A stretch of DNA of 63,303 nt. Source: Xenorhabdus indica (lineage in GTDB: Bacteria; Pseudomonadota; Gammaproteobacteria; Enterobacterales; Enterobacteriaceae). Below are positions 9,995 through 19,162 of this stretch, piece after piece. Position 1 is the first letter of the stretch. The number at the start of each line of letters is the position of its first letter. The position numbers and the translations under genes were made by a program. The notes beneath the pieces were generated by a model. The model ran no database searches and had not been told where the DNA came from. It saw nothing but the letters and a program-made list of their open reading frames with translations. Location of the stretch: assembly GCF_014467235.1 (NCBI RefSeq), contig NZ_NKHP01000023.1, positions 1 through 63,303 of the forward strand. The letters are read 5' to 3'.

Positions 9995-12496
9995 GTGTTA
10001 TATCTTTATTTTAGGCCGATAGGCTTTCTTAGATATCGGTATAGTCTGTTATCGTTATTTATATCACTAAGTTGTCTAATAACAACAGAGGCCGCGACAG
10101 CGGGTTATGATGCATTAATTCAACGAGCCAGAAGTGGCAATACCATCCCCATACTTGAATATATTCGTCAAGAAGAAAAACGGCGGAAACTCTCTCCTTC
10201 TCAGGTAGCTGATTGGTTACAGGTCACAAGCTGGGCGGGTCATGACAATGAAGTGATTAATCTTTGGCAACGCTATCATGCTATGGAATTACCCGCCAGA
10301 GGGATCGCCGCTGCCGCACGCGCTTATCGCAATCAGCGCCAGTGGAATCAAGCCATTCAATTATGGCACCTGGCTTCAATTCTTGAAAAACACAACCACG
10401 CTATAAAAGCGGGTTTGATTATGACGTTGGCAGATGCCAGGCGAGACAGTGAAGCCCGTCGTCTGGCAAAAAACTTACTGTCCCATCAAACCAGTGCTGC
10501 TAATTACCGTTTAATGGCCTATGTGGATCAAGCCGCCGGGCGCTCATGGGATGCCATGCAGATGCTCACTATCGCCCACGAACGTTTCCCCAAAGATAAG
10601 GCTACAACCCACGATTATCTGTTCAGTCTGAAAAACAACCGGGTGAATGGTCCGGCCTGGTTACTGGAACAAAAACACACCACACAATTACAGTTATCCC
10701 CCGGCCAACAACGCAAACTGGAAGCTGACGCTGCGGCAGAGTTAGTTCGCCTTGCAATGATCCCCAACCGTAGTGAAAAAGAACGATTTGATATCGCTGA
10801 TAGAGCACTTGCCCGCTATGAACATATGCTCAATCAATGGCGGAAACAACCAGATGCCCAACAAGACTATCGACGTGCTCGTATTGATCGCCTCGGCGCA
10901 CTGCTTGCCCGTTTCCGGACTCAGGAACTCATTGAAGAGTATTTACGCCTGCAACAACCTTCCCAGACAGAAAAAAACGTCGTTATACCGGATTACGCGC
11001 ATAAATGGGCTGCGTCTGCCTATCTGAACCTCCGCCAGCCAGATAAAGCAAGGGATATCCTGCGTCCACTGAATTATCCAAATGGAAAATATCCAGATAA
11101 AAAAACACCAGTGCACCATATCACACAGGAAGATGATAGCGTTCTTTTTTATGCCAATGTGGAGAGTGAACACCTTAATGAAGCTCAACAACTGGCAACT
11201 AATATCAAGCAACATAATGCTTATATGACGAATGTTTACGGTTCTCCAATCCGGGTGCCTAACGACAACTGGTTGCAAGGGCAACAGTTTTTGGCTGAAT
11301 CAGCCCAACTGCATGAATATCTTCCCGAAGCAGAAAGACGTTTTACCCATTTGGCTCGTACCGCTCCTGGTAATCAGAAATTACGTATTGATCTGGCAGC
11401 CGTCTGGCTGGATCGTGGCTGGCCACGTCAGGCAGAAAGGGAACTGAAACAAATCGAGGGACTTGATCACCGTAATTTGTCATTGGAAATTCAGCAAGGC
11501 TATACCGCTTTAGCATTACAAGAATGGCGACAAGTCGATCTGCTGTCTGATGATGTCATCACCCGCGCCCCTGAAAATATGCTGGCCAAACGTTTTAATC
11601 GTCTGCGTAATGTTCATCACATGTCAGAACTGCGTGTCAGAGTTAATCAGGGTATTGATTCAGACAGCCCCACGAGTGGTAAAAGTAGTTCAGACATTGA
11701 TCTTGTCATTTATAGCCCTCCTATTCATGATAATTGGCGCTTGTTTGCTGGCGGTGCTTATAACCGCAGCCAATTCAGTGAAGGCCGTGGCTTAAACCGT
11801 GATTTACGTGGTGGTATAGAATGGCGGGCACGGGATATTTGGCTGGAAGGCGAAGTTTCTGGCCGTCATTATCGTCATGGCAATAAAGTCGGTCTGCGTT
11901 TTGCCGGATGGTATGATTTAAATGACCAATGGCGTTTGGGAGGTTCAGCGGAACGTCTGGCTCGTAATACTCCTTTACGGGCATTAACCAATAATATCTA
12001 CGCCAATGGCGGGCAACTTTATACCCGTTGGAGACACAGTGAGCGCAGCCAGTGGACAGCTCGTTTTGCTCCTTCATTTTTTTCTGATGGCAATAATCGC
12101 TTTGCATATGCTATTGACGGTATGCAACGCATCTACACAGCACCTTACCTGAAACTCGATGCCACACTGGAAATCAGTACGACACATAACAGCAAACAAA
12201 ATACCCCTTATTTCAATCCAAAAAATGATTTTACCTTCCTGCCAGTATTGGAAGCCGACCACATCATGTATCGGCATTACCAAACCGTTTGGAGTCAGCA
12301 GCTCGCGGCTGGTATCGGTGAATACTGGCAGAACGGGTATGGCGGGGGGCTGATAACGACCGTGAGTTATGGGCAACGTATTAAGTGGAATGATGTTGTG
12401 GATGCAGGCGTGAGGATCACGCTGGATAAACGCCCTTATGACGGTAAACGTGAAAAAAACCTGCAAGCTGCTTTTGATTTGATCTATCGGTTCTAA
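9995..12496 (+). CDS. pgaA: Poly-beta-1,6-GlcNAc exporter PgaA (HmsH)
   Basis: Outer-membrane export protein for partially deacetylated poly-beta-1,6-N-acetylglucosamine (PNAG/PGA), an adhesive biofilm polymer. The 833 residues comprise an N-terminal signal region (hydrophobic 18-34), a periplasmic superhelix of TPR-like helices (about 40-520) and a C-terminal beta-barrel (about 540-833). The barrel contains repeated G-G and W-R strands and ends in R-F. The length compares with about 807 in E. coli PgaA and 822 in Yersinia HmsH. The start is GTG at 9995 with AAGGGGA just upstream. It is the first gene of pgaABCD, ten bases before pgaB. Confidence 0.92.
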   Translation: MLYLYFRPIGFLRYRYSLLSLFISLSCLITTEAATAGYDALIQRARSGNTIPILEYIRQEEKRRKLSPSQVADWLQVTSWAGHDNEVINLWQRYHAMELPARGIAAAARAYRNQRQWNQAIQLWHLASILEKHNHAIKAGLIMTLADARRDSEARRLAKNLLSHQTSAANYRLMAYVDQAAGRSWDAMQMLTIAHERFPKDKATTHDYLFSLKNNRVNGPAWLLEQKHTTQLQLSPGQQRKLEADAAAELVRLAMIPNRSEKERFDIADRALARYEHMLNQWRKQPDAQQDYRRARIDRLGALLARFRTQELIEEYLRLQQPSQTEKNVVIPDYAHKWAASAYLNLRQPDKARDILRPLNYPNGKYPDKKTPVHHITQEDDSVLFYANVESEHLNEAQQLATNIKQHNAYMTNVYGSPIRVPNDNWLQGQQFLAESAQLHEYLPEAERRFTHLARTAPGNQKLRIDLAAVWLDRGWPRQAERELKQIEGLDHRNLSLEIQQGYTALALQEWRQVDLLSDDVITRAPENMLAKRFNRLRNVHHMSELRVRVNQGIDSDSPTSGKSSSDIDLVIYSPPIHDNWRLFAGGAYNRSQFSEGRGLNRDLRGGIEWRARDIWLEGEVSGRHYRHGNKVGLRFAGWYDLNDQWRLGGSAERLARNTPLRALTNNIYANGGQLYTRWRHSERSQWTARFAPSFFSDGNNRFAYAIDGMQRIYTAPYLKLDATLEISTTHNSKQNTPYFNPKNDFTFLPVLEADHIMYRHYQTVWSQQLAAGIGEYWQNGYGGGLITTVSYGQRIKWNDVVDAGVRITLDKRPYDGKREKNLQAAFDLIYRF

Positions 12497-12506
12497 AGGA
12501 TTTTTT

Positions 12507-14543
12507 ATGACTTTCAACGTAATTCGCTATTGGTTAATGATTTCAGCTTTGCTGGTTAGCCTGTTTATTTCGCAACTCAGCATCATGGCCTATGCTGAAA
12601 AACCAGAATTCGTTCCACCAGCAGAGCGCCCTTTGTCCATGAATGAGCGCCCCTGGCCTCACAATGGTTTCGTCGTACTGGCTTACCATGAAGTTGAAGA
12701 TGACGGAGCTGATCAACGATTTATGTCAGTTCGTACCAGTGCGCTGAACGAACAATTTGCCTGGCTGCGCGCAAATGGCTATCAACCTATTACCGTTGAT
12801 CAGATCCTCGTTGCCAATCAGGGAGGAACCCCATTACCCCCAAAAGCTGTGCTACTCACTTTTGATGATGGCTACAGCAGTTTTTATCACCGAGTTTTTC
12901 CCTTGCTAAAAGCCTATAACTGGCCTGCAATTCTGGCACCAGTCGGCATTTGGGTTGATGTTCCCGCAGGAAAGCCGGTGAATTTTGGTGGCTTGAAGGT
13001 ATCACGGGAACGCTTTACGACCTGGGAACAAATTGCGGAAATGTCCCGTTCTGGTTTGGTGGAGATTGCTTCTCATACCTATCAGCACCACTATGGTGCT
13101 ATTGGTAATCCACAAGGCAATACTGAACCTGCCGCCGCTATCCGGATCTATGATCCCAAAACAGGTAAATATGAAAGCGATCAGAAATTCCGCCAACGCA
13201 TGGAACAGGATGTCGCCACAATCACCCAGAGAATCGTTTCTGCTACAGGCAAAAAACCACGCGTCTGGGTCTGGCCTTACGGCATTGATAGCGGCGTTAC
13301 TCTGGATATTGCCAAACGTCATGGTTATCAAATGGCACTGACACTCGACAATGGACTGGCCAAGGCAGAAAACTTAAATAACATTCCGCGAATATTGCTC
13401 ACTAATAACCCAACGTTAAAAGAGTTCGCTGAACAGGTTATTCAGGTTCAGAATAAACGCATCCTACGTGTTGCCCATATTGATCTGGATTATGTGTATG
13501 ATCCTGACCCTATTCAACAAGCACGCAATCTCGATCAGCTAGTACAACGTGTTGCTGATCTTCGTGTTAATACTGTCTTCCTGCAAGCATTTGCCGATCC
13601 TAAAGGCGATGGCAATATCTATGAGCTTTATTTCCCTAACCGTTGGTTACCGATGCGGGCAGATTTATTTAACCGGGTTTCCTGGCAACTGCATAGTCGG
13701 TTGAATATTGATGTTTATGCGTGGATGCCAGTTCTGGCATTTGAATTAGAACCTTCACTGCCTCGCGTAACGAACTATAACGAAGATAATGGCAAGTTAT
13801 CCGTGAGTAAAACACAATATCGTCGTTTATCTCCTTATAACCCGGAAAACCGCCGGAGGATTAAAGAGATTTACCAAGACTTAGCTGCTCATTCCATATT
13901 TCAGGGTGTGCTGTATCACGATGATGCTGTCATGTCAGACTTTGAAGATGCCAGTCCGGATGCAATTAACGTTTATCAACAAGCTGGTTTTCCAGCATCT
14001 GTTGCCGAAATTCGTCAGGCTCCGGAACAGTTTGCCCGTTGGAGCCGTTTCAAGAGCCGATATCTGACTGAGTTCACGCAAGAATTGACTCAAACCGTTA
14101 AATCAGTCCGTGGTTATCAAGTAAAAACGGCCCGTAATATTTTCGCCCTGCCTATTCTGGAGCCGGATAGTGAAGAGTGGTTTGCTCAAAATCTGGACGA
14201 TTTTCTTACCCATTATGATTGGGTTGCACCAATGGCAATGCCATTAATGGAAAAAATATCGCTATCAGAAAGTAATCAGTGGCTATCCCGTTTAGTGAAA
14301 GCTGTTGCCCAACGCCCGGAAGCACTGGATAAAACAGTTTTTGAGCTTCAGGCTGTTGACTGGCGAAAACCATTAAATAAAAGAGCGATACCAGGCGAAC
14401 AAATGGCTGAATGGATGCGTCAATTACAACTGAATGGCGCACAAAATTTTGGTTACTACCCTGATGACTTTCTTAATAACCAACCAGAAATGAACAAAAT
14501 CCGTCCTGTTCTTTCTCCAGAATGGTATCCACTAAATGATTGA
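12507..14543 (+). CDS. pgaB: PNAG N-deacetylase PgaB (HmsF)
   Basis: Periplasmic two-domain enzyme that partly deacetylates PNAG so that PgaA can export it. The N-terminal CE4 deacetylase carries the metal/base motif T-F-D-D-G-Y (D120, D121) and S-H-T-Y-Q-H-H-Y (H190, H195). The C-terminal GH153-like domain (about 320-678) shows [15 protein letters not shown] and Y-H-D-D-A-V-M-S-D. It has 678 residues (672 in E. coli). E. coli PgaB is a lipoprotein, but this N terminus has a hydrophobic stretch ending I-M-A-Y-A-E with no cysteine, so it looks like an ordinary cleaved or anchored signal. It overlaps pgaC by eight bases. Confidence 0.92.
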   Translation: MTFNVIRYWLMISALLVSLFISQLSIMAYAEKPEFVPPAERPLSMNERPWPHNGFVVLAYHEVEDDGADQRFMSVRTSALNEQFAWLRANGYQPITVDQILVANQGGTPLPPKAVLLTFDDGYSSFYHRVFPLLKAYNWPAILAPVGIWVDVPAGKPVNFGGLKVSRERFTTWEQIAEMSRSGLVEIASHTYQHHYGAIGNPQGNTEPAAAIRIYDPKTGKYESDQKFRQRMEQDVATITQRIVSATGKKPRVWVWPYGIDSGVTLDIAKRHGYQMALTLDNGLAKAENLNNIPRILLTNNPTLKEFAEQVIQVQNKRILRVAHIDLDYVYDPDPIQQARNLDQLVQRVADLRVNTVFLQAFADPKGDGNIYELYFPNRWLPMRADLFNRVSWQLHSRLNIDVYAWMPVLAFELEPSLPRVTNYNEDNGKLSVSKTQYRRLSPYNPENRRRIKEIYQDLAAHSIFQGVLYHDDAVMSDFEDASPDAINVYQQAGFPASVAEIRQAPEQFARWSRFKSRYLTEFTQELTQTVKSVRGYQVKTARNIFALPILEPDSEEWFAQNLDDFLTHYDWVAPMAMPLMEKISLSESNQWLSRLVKAVAQRPEALDKTVFELQAVDWRKPLNKRAIPGEQMAEWMRQLQLNGAQNFGYYPDDFLNNQPEMNKIRPVLSPEWYPLND

Positions 14544-15861
14544 TCGTATTCTTGCTTTTATTGTGCTCTGCATTGTATTGAGCATTCCGGTCGGTATCGC
14601 CATCACCTTTACAGGTGAGGTTATGCTGCATTTTGTGTTTTTCTGGCCATTATTCATGTCTGCTATCTGGATCTCAGGAGGCATTTATTTCTGGTTCTAT
14701 CGTGAAAGACACTGGAAAAAAAACGACGTCCCTCCCCACTTGGAAGGGGAACCCCTGATATCTATTTTGATCCCTTGCTATAACGAAGGGCCAAATGTGC
14801 GCGAAACATTACGGGCAGCACTAAACCAGCGTTATCCTCACATTGAAGTGATCGCAATCAATGATGGTTCAACTGACAGTACTGCCCATGAACTCAATGA
14901 GATGGCTAAACAGCATAGCGCCTTGAAAGTAATACACTTAGAACAAAATCAGGGGAAAGCTACAGCGCTTCAGGCAGGAGCTGCCGCTGCCAGCAGTGAT
15001 TATCTGGTCTGTATTGACGGCGATGCTCTGCTAGATCGCGACGCAGCAGTATGGATGGTAAAACCCATGATCGATCACCCTCGTGTTGGTGCGGTCACAG
15101 GCAACCCTCGTGTCCGTACCCGTTCTACCTTGATTGGCCGGATTCAAGTAGGTGAGTTTTCTTCTATCATAGGCTTAATCAAGCGTACCCAACGGGTTTA
15201 TGGTCAGGTATTTACCGTTTCTGGCGTTGTTGCCGCCTTTAACCGCCGTGCTCTTGCTGATGTCGGCTATTGGAGCAATGATATGATTACCGAAGATATT
15301 GACGTCAGTTGGCAGCTACAATTACACCACTGGTCTATCTTCTTCGAGCCTCGCGCTGTCTGTTGGATTCTGATGCCCGAAACTCTCCGGGGGTTATGGA
15401 AACAGAGACTACGCTGGGCACAGGGCGGAGCTGAAGTATTTCTCAAAAACCTGCGTAAACTCTGGTCATGGGAATATCGCCGTATGTGGGTATTATTTAC
15501 GGAATTCTGCTGTTCCGTCATTTGGTCATTTACCTTTGCCCTCTCAATTATTTTGTTTTTCCTCGGCATGTTTGTCACATTACCCGAAAATATCCGCGTC
15601 TATACACTCTTCCCGCCTGGATATACAGGGTTGGTATTAGCCGTAACTTGCCTGATCCAATTTATTGTCAGTCTGGTCATTGAACGACGTTATGAAAAAC
15701 ACGTTGCATCATCACTTTTCTGGGTGATTTGGTATCCAATGGTGTACTGGATGCTGAATCTGTTCACTACACTTGTATCTTTCCCCAAAGTCATGCTTAA
15801 AGTACGCCGGAAACGTGCCCGTTGGGAAAGCCCTGATCGTGGAATAGAGAGAATAGAATAA
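14536..15861 (+). CDS. pgaC: PNAG synthase catalytic subunit PgaC (HmsR)
   Basis: Processive family-2 glycosyltransferase in the inner membrane that polymerises GlcNAc from UDP-GlcNAc together with PgaD. It has 441 residues, identical in length to E. coli PgaC. Two N-terminal membrane helices are followed by the GT2 domain with N-D-G-S-T-D (D110), I-D-G-D-A (D161/D163), T-E-D (D254) and the processivity motif Q-R-L-R-W (290-294). C-terminal membrane helices follow. All catalytic aspartates are present. In E. coli PgaC/PgaD activity needs c-di-GMP bound at their interface, which fits the cyclase and phosphodiesterase genes just downstream. Confidence 0.95.
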   Translation: MIDRILAFIVLCIVLSIPVGIAITFTGEVMLHFVFFWPLFMSAIWISGGIYFWFYRERHWKKNDVPPHLEGEPLISILIPCYNEGPNVRETLRAALNQRYPHIEVIAINDGSTDSTAHELNEMAKQHSALKVIHLEQNQGKATALQAGAAAASSDYLVCIDGDALLDRDAAVWMVKPMIDHPRVGAVTGNPRVRTRSTLIGRIQVGEFSSIIGLIKRTQRVYGQVFTVSGVVAAFNRRALADVGYWSNDMITEDIDVSWQLQLHHWSIFFEPRAVCWILMPETLRGLWKQRLRWAQGGAEVFLKNLRKLWSWEYRRMWVLFTEFCCSVIWSFTFALSIILFFLGMFVTLPENIRVYTLFPPGYTGLVLAVTCLIQFIVSLVIERRYEKHVASSLFWVIWYPMVYWMLNLFTTLVSFPKVMLKVRRKRARWESPDRGIERIE

Positions 15862-16292
15862 TGAAAGATCCGTTGATATTTACAGAACAAAGATTATTAC
15901 CTCGTCTTATTGATATTATACTCACCATTATAGCGTGGGCTGGATTTACCTATTTATTCATAGTGGGGCTATTTAATTCGCCCCATCATGGCCCAAAACC
16001 TGTTACGTCTGTATTTACCTCAGAAGTAAGTTCAATTGTACTTTATATTATCATCGCCATATTTAATTCACTCCTGTTGATCGGGTGGGCGAGATACAAT
16101 CAAATCCGCTTTCGTATAGAACGTCGCCGCCATCGACCTGTATTAAATAATGAAGAATTGGCAAAGAGTTTTTCTTTAGAACCGCAATTAATGAACAGAC
16201 TAAATCAAGGCAAAGTTTCCAGTATCACTTATAATACCCATGGACATATGATAGGAATAACTGAAAAATCAAATCAATTAGTCAGCAAATAA
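15861..16292 (+). CDS. pgaD: PNAG synthase accessory subunit PgaD (HmsS)
   Basis: A small inner-membrane protein of 143 residues with two membrane helices (about 18-38 and 58-78) and a basic cytoplasmic tail (R-I-E-R-R-R-H-R-P near 93). The size and shape are typical of PgaD, which partners PgaC and takes part in c-di-GMP activation. The start shares a base with the pgaC stop (TAATG), giving coupled translation. Sequence conservation in this family is low, so the assignment leans on operon position and topology. Confidence 0.85.
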   Translation: MKDPLIFTEQRLLPRLIDIILTIIAWAGFTYLFIVGLFNSPHHGPKPVTSVFTSEVSSIVLYIIIAIFNSLLLIGWARYNQIRFRIERRRHRPVLNNEELAKSFSLEPQLMNRLNQGKVSSITYNTHGHMIGITEKSNQLVSK

Positions 16293-16334
16293 TTAGCAAG
16301 GAAATTAAAACTTCCTATCGCTTAAACATTTTGC

Positions 16335-16407
16335 AACCTATCTCAGCCAAATGCTACTTGTGTCTGATAATTATAACACTTGCAAAAACACTATGATGAG
16401 ATAGGTT
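16335..16407. repeat. 11-bp inverted repeat between pgaD and yfiR
   Basis: AACCTATCTCA (16335-16345) and TGAGATAGGTT (16397-16407) are perfect inverted copies separated by 51 bases, in the only gap between the pga and yfi gene sets. It could be a pair of operator half-sites with looping or a long-loop RNA structure. No T-run follows, so it is a poor intrinsic terminator. Confidence 0.6.
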
Positions 16408-16478
16408 CTAATTGAGGGTATATTCCATCAATAATTTTGTTATCTGGATTAAATGAAAAGCAAATACTGGAACTTGTT

Positions 16479-17060
16479 ATGTGCTTGACTGAATGGACTC
16501 ATTGTATTGTTAGACGTTACGTTTCCAAAGTATTTCTACGGGTACTAACGATTTTTTGCTTAACCATTGTGATGTGTAATTCAATAGTAACAGCCATGCC
16601 TGATGCTAAAGAAAAAATAAAACTCAATGAAAACGTTGTACGTGTCGTTTCTGGTATTATCAGTTATACACACTGGCCCGTCACACGTTCAACGCTACAT
16701 TTGTGTCTGGTCGCACCATCTAATTACATTGATGTCTTAGCCAACATCAATATGCCCACTGATGATACAAAATTACAAGTAGAAATTCTGAACTTCAACG
16801 CAGAAAAATTATTAGAGAAATGTGATATTGTTTATTACGGTCAAATTGACCCTATACTTCAACATCAAGTGATTAGTCAAAAAAATAGCAAACCACTTCT
16901 CACAATTGCTGAACAAAACCAACATTGTGAAATCGGTAGTGCATTTTGTCTTAATATTGACAGTACACAAACGACGTTTAACCTTAATCTCGATATTTTG
17001 ACACGCAGTGGTGTACGCGTAGATCCAAATGTCCTGCAATTGGCTCGCAAGGCGGAATAA
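16479..17060 (+). CDS. yfiR: YfiR-like periplasmic inhibitor of diguanylate cyclase YfiN (HmsC-like)
   Basis: A 193-residue protein of the YfiR/DUF4154 type: signal peptide with basic N-region and hydrophobic stretch (about 18-40), then a small periplasmic domain with I-I-S-Y-T-H-W-P near residue 60, C-D-I-V-Y-Y-G near 118 and the ending S-G-V-R-V-D-P-N-V-L. Cysteines C133/C140-type (H-C-E-I-G-S-A-F-C) match the disulfide pair seen in YfiR. In Pseudomonas and E. coli, YfiR binds the periplasmic part of YfiN and blocks it under reducing conditions. In Yersinia the homologous set is hmsCDE. The start is ATG at 16479 with GGA eight bases upstream. Confidence 0.85.
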   Translation: MCLTEWTHCIVRRYVSKVFLRVLTIFCLTIVMCNSIVTAMPDAKEKIKLNENVVRVVSGIISYTHWPVTRSTLHLCLVAPSNYIDVLANINMPTDDTKLQVEILNFNAEKLLEKCDIVYYGQIDPILQHQVISQKNSKPLLTIAEQNQHCEIGSAFCLNIDSTQTTFNLNLDILTRSGVRVDPNVLQLARKAE

Positions 17061-17064
17061 CTGT

Positions 17065-18327
17065 ATGAAAAAGCGTTATTCACTAATGCCATCACGCCCG
17101 ACCTTACGTCAAGCTGTTCATCGTATTCATTTGATCATTACTTTTGTTACATTATCCGTTGTCGGCCTGTTTCTTTCATTACTGGCGCTAGTTGCCATGC
17201 AGAAATATGCTGAAAATAACTTAAAGCAGACCTCATCAACAATAGCTCATACCGTTCAGGCTGCAGTTGTATTTAATGATAAAACAGCCGCGAACGAAAT
17301 ATTGGAGATGATTGCGGCTCATAATAATTTTACAGAAGCGAAAATTTTCGATGCCAAAAATCAAATTTTGGCGAGCTGGCAAGCCAATAAAACAACGCGA
17401 ACCGGTAATTTCAAGAAACTGCTTGAATATTGGATTTTCCCTGAGCCGATCACTTTTCCCATATATCACCATCAACAACAGGTGGGTTCGGTTTGGTTAA
17501 TCGGCAATAGTGAACACATCATCAAATTTATCTATCAAGCCTTATTGGTACTATTTGCTTGTTTACTGATTAGCGCCATACTTTCACTCTATCTCTCCCT
17601 GCGTATGCACGATGGTATTGTCAGGACATTACAAAACATTGCTGGTGTTGCCCATGATGTCCGGCAACGACGTGCTTTTTCACAACGTGTTCCTTCCGCC
17701 AAAATTGCAGAACTTCATGAATTAAGTCAGGTTTTTAACCATCTGCTTGAAGAATTGGAAGAATGGCAACACCATTTACAAACTGAAAAAGCAGCATTGG
17801 CATGGCAGGCTCAACATGATTCCCTTACAGGGTTACCCAATAGAGCCACTTTTGAACGCGTATTATCGACTGTGATGAATGATAAATTCATGCGTGAAAG
17901 CGCAGTGATCTTATTTATTGATGGCAACCGATTAAAATATGTTAATGACGTCTATGGACATGCAGCAGGTGATCACGTCCTGATCACAATAGCTGATACC
18001 TTAAAAATGAAAGTACGAAAAACGGATACTGTCGCTCGTCTTGGTGGTGATGAGTTCGCTATTTTATTACCTTCAGCCAATTTGGAAGATGCAGAAAGAA
18101 TCGCAAAAAATATTATCCACGCCATGGACACTCCAATTCAGCTCCCCAGTGGCCAACACCTGCGTATCACACTCAGTATTGGTATCGCCCTGTCAAATGG
18201 TGATTTGACAGCAGAACAACTACTCTCTGAAGCAGATGCTGCCATGTATCACATCAAACAACGAGGTGGTGGCTGGTATTCCGTTGATACAACAAAAATA
18301 AACTATTTATCCAGGAATTCATCATGA
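17065..18327 (+). CDS. dgcN: Membrane diguanylate cyclase YfiN/DgcN (HmsD-like)
   Basis: Makes c-di-GMP. The 421 residues contain TM1 (about 22-45), a periplasmic CHASE8-like sensor (46-150), TM2 (about 154-178), HAMP (about 180-230) and GGDEF. The active loop G-G-D-E-F is at 327-331 and a complete inhibitory site R-K-T-D at 318-321, so the enzyme should be active and product-inhibited. The ATG at 17065 was chosen over an earlier in-frame Met inside yfiR because AAGGCGG precedes it. It lies five bases after yfiR and overlaps yfiB by four bases. It probably supplies c-di-GMP to PgaCD. Confidence 0.92.
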   Translation: MKKRYSLMPSRPTLRQAVHRIHLIITFVTLSVVGLFLSLLALVAMQKYAENNLKQTSSTIAHTVQAAVVFNDKTAANEILEMIAAHNNFTEAKIFDAKNQILASWQANKTTRTGNFKKLLEYWIFPEPITFPIYHHQQQVGSVWLIGNSEHIIKFIYQALLVLFACLLISAILSLYLSLRMHDGIVRTLQNIAGVAHDVRQRRAFSQRVPSAKIAELHELSQVFNHLLEELEEWQHHLQTEKAALAWQAQHDSLTGLPNRATFERVLSTVMNDKFMRESAVILFIDGNRLKYVNDVYGHAAGDHVLITIADTLKMKVRKTDTVARLGGDEFAILLPSANLEDAERIAKNIIHAMDTPIQLPSGQHLRITLSIGIALSNGDLTAEQLLSEADAAMYHIKQRGGGWYSVDTTKINYLSRNSS

Positions 18328-18809
18328 TAAAAAACCGTGTTTTTATATTTGTGATTGCATTTATTACTCCTCTTCTCCTTAATGCCTGCCAGAATAAAGG
18401 GAACCTAACGGCAGAACAGATCACAATCCTTAAACAGCAGGGATTTCATCAAACTGACGAAGGATGGCTGTTTGGCATGTCAGAAAAAGTGCTCTTCGGT
18501 AATAATCAATATCATTTACGTCCTGAAGGTGAAGCAAAGCTGATAGAACTGGCGGCGGCTTTATCTAAAGTCGGTATTCATCACGCACGCCTGGATGGTC
18601 ATACAGACAATTATGGTGAATTGAGCTATAACAACCAGCTCTCACTAAAGCGGGCTAACACTGTTGCGGATGCCCTGACACGTGGAGGAATGCAAAGATC
18701 CAACCTGAAAACCCGTGGTTTGGGGCCAAGCCAACCTATTACAGATAACCGCAGCTCAAAAAGCCGGGCAGAAAACCGCCGTGTAGCGATTGTGATTACT
18801 GCTCAGTAA
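18324..18809 (+). CDS. yfiB: YfiB-like OmpA-domain lipoprotein (HmsE-like)
   Basis: A 161-residue outer-membrane lipoprotein. The signal ends in a clear lipobox L-N-A-C (Cys at about 22), followed by an OmpA/Pal peptidoglycan-binding domain: L-D-G-H-T-D-N near residue 90, L-S-L-K-R-A near 107, and the arginine-rich end A-E-N-R-R-V-A-I. In the YfiBNR system YfiB sequesters YfiR at the outer membrane under stress and so releases YfiN. It is the last gene of the yfiRNB unit. Confidence 0.92.
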   Translation: MIKNRVFIFVIAFITPLLLNACQNKGNLTAEQITILKQQGFHQTDEGWLFGMSEKVLFGNNQYHLRPEGEAKLIELAAALSKVGIHHARLDGHTDNYGELSYNNQLSLKRANTVADALTRGGMQRSNLKTRGLGPSQPITDNRSSKSRAENRRVAIVITAQ

Positions 18810-18817
18810 ATCACTTA

Positions 18818-18878
18818 TATACCTTATGGATTACAAGATGCAACCAACAAAGCGGCGACTTGGAAGACAATGAGTATA
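18818..18878. repeat. ERIC-like short repeat, copy 1
   Basis: A 61-bp element bounded by TATACC and GTATA, with an ATGGATTACAAGATGCAAC segment and its imperfect inverse CGACTTGGAAG. The ends resemble those of ERIC/IRU elements (ATGGATTTCAAGATGC ... GCAACTTGAAG...GTAT) with the long middle missing. Related copies are at 45104-45161 and 48576-48682. Confidence 0.6.
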
Positions 18879-19162
18879 AATAAAGTAAGGAATAATCTGA
18901 TAAAAGATTGGCATTAATCAATAAAATAATTTAATTATTTCGCCAAGGATGGCAATAATAACCCATCAATTACGCAATCTATTAGCCGATCCTCGCCATA
19001 CAGCTATATATATTTCCTGTATTCAATATCTTCCTGTAAGATAGCCGACGTTGTTTTTTCAAACAGAAAACTATTTTTTATAAACAACAAGCTCACAGAA
19101 TTTTACAAAATTAGACGGTAAGTCTACTGTTGGGTAATGGGCTTTATCAAAAAGGAGAAATG

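Noticed and set aside
12074..12517. 147-residue frame antisense to pgaA
   Set aside because: It lies wholly opposite the conserved pgaA barrel, has no ribosome site and no family resemblance.
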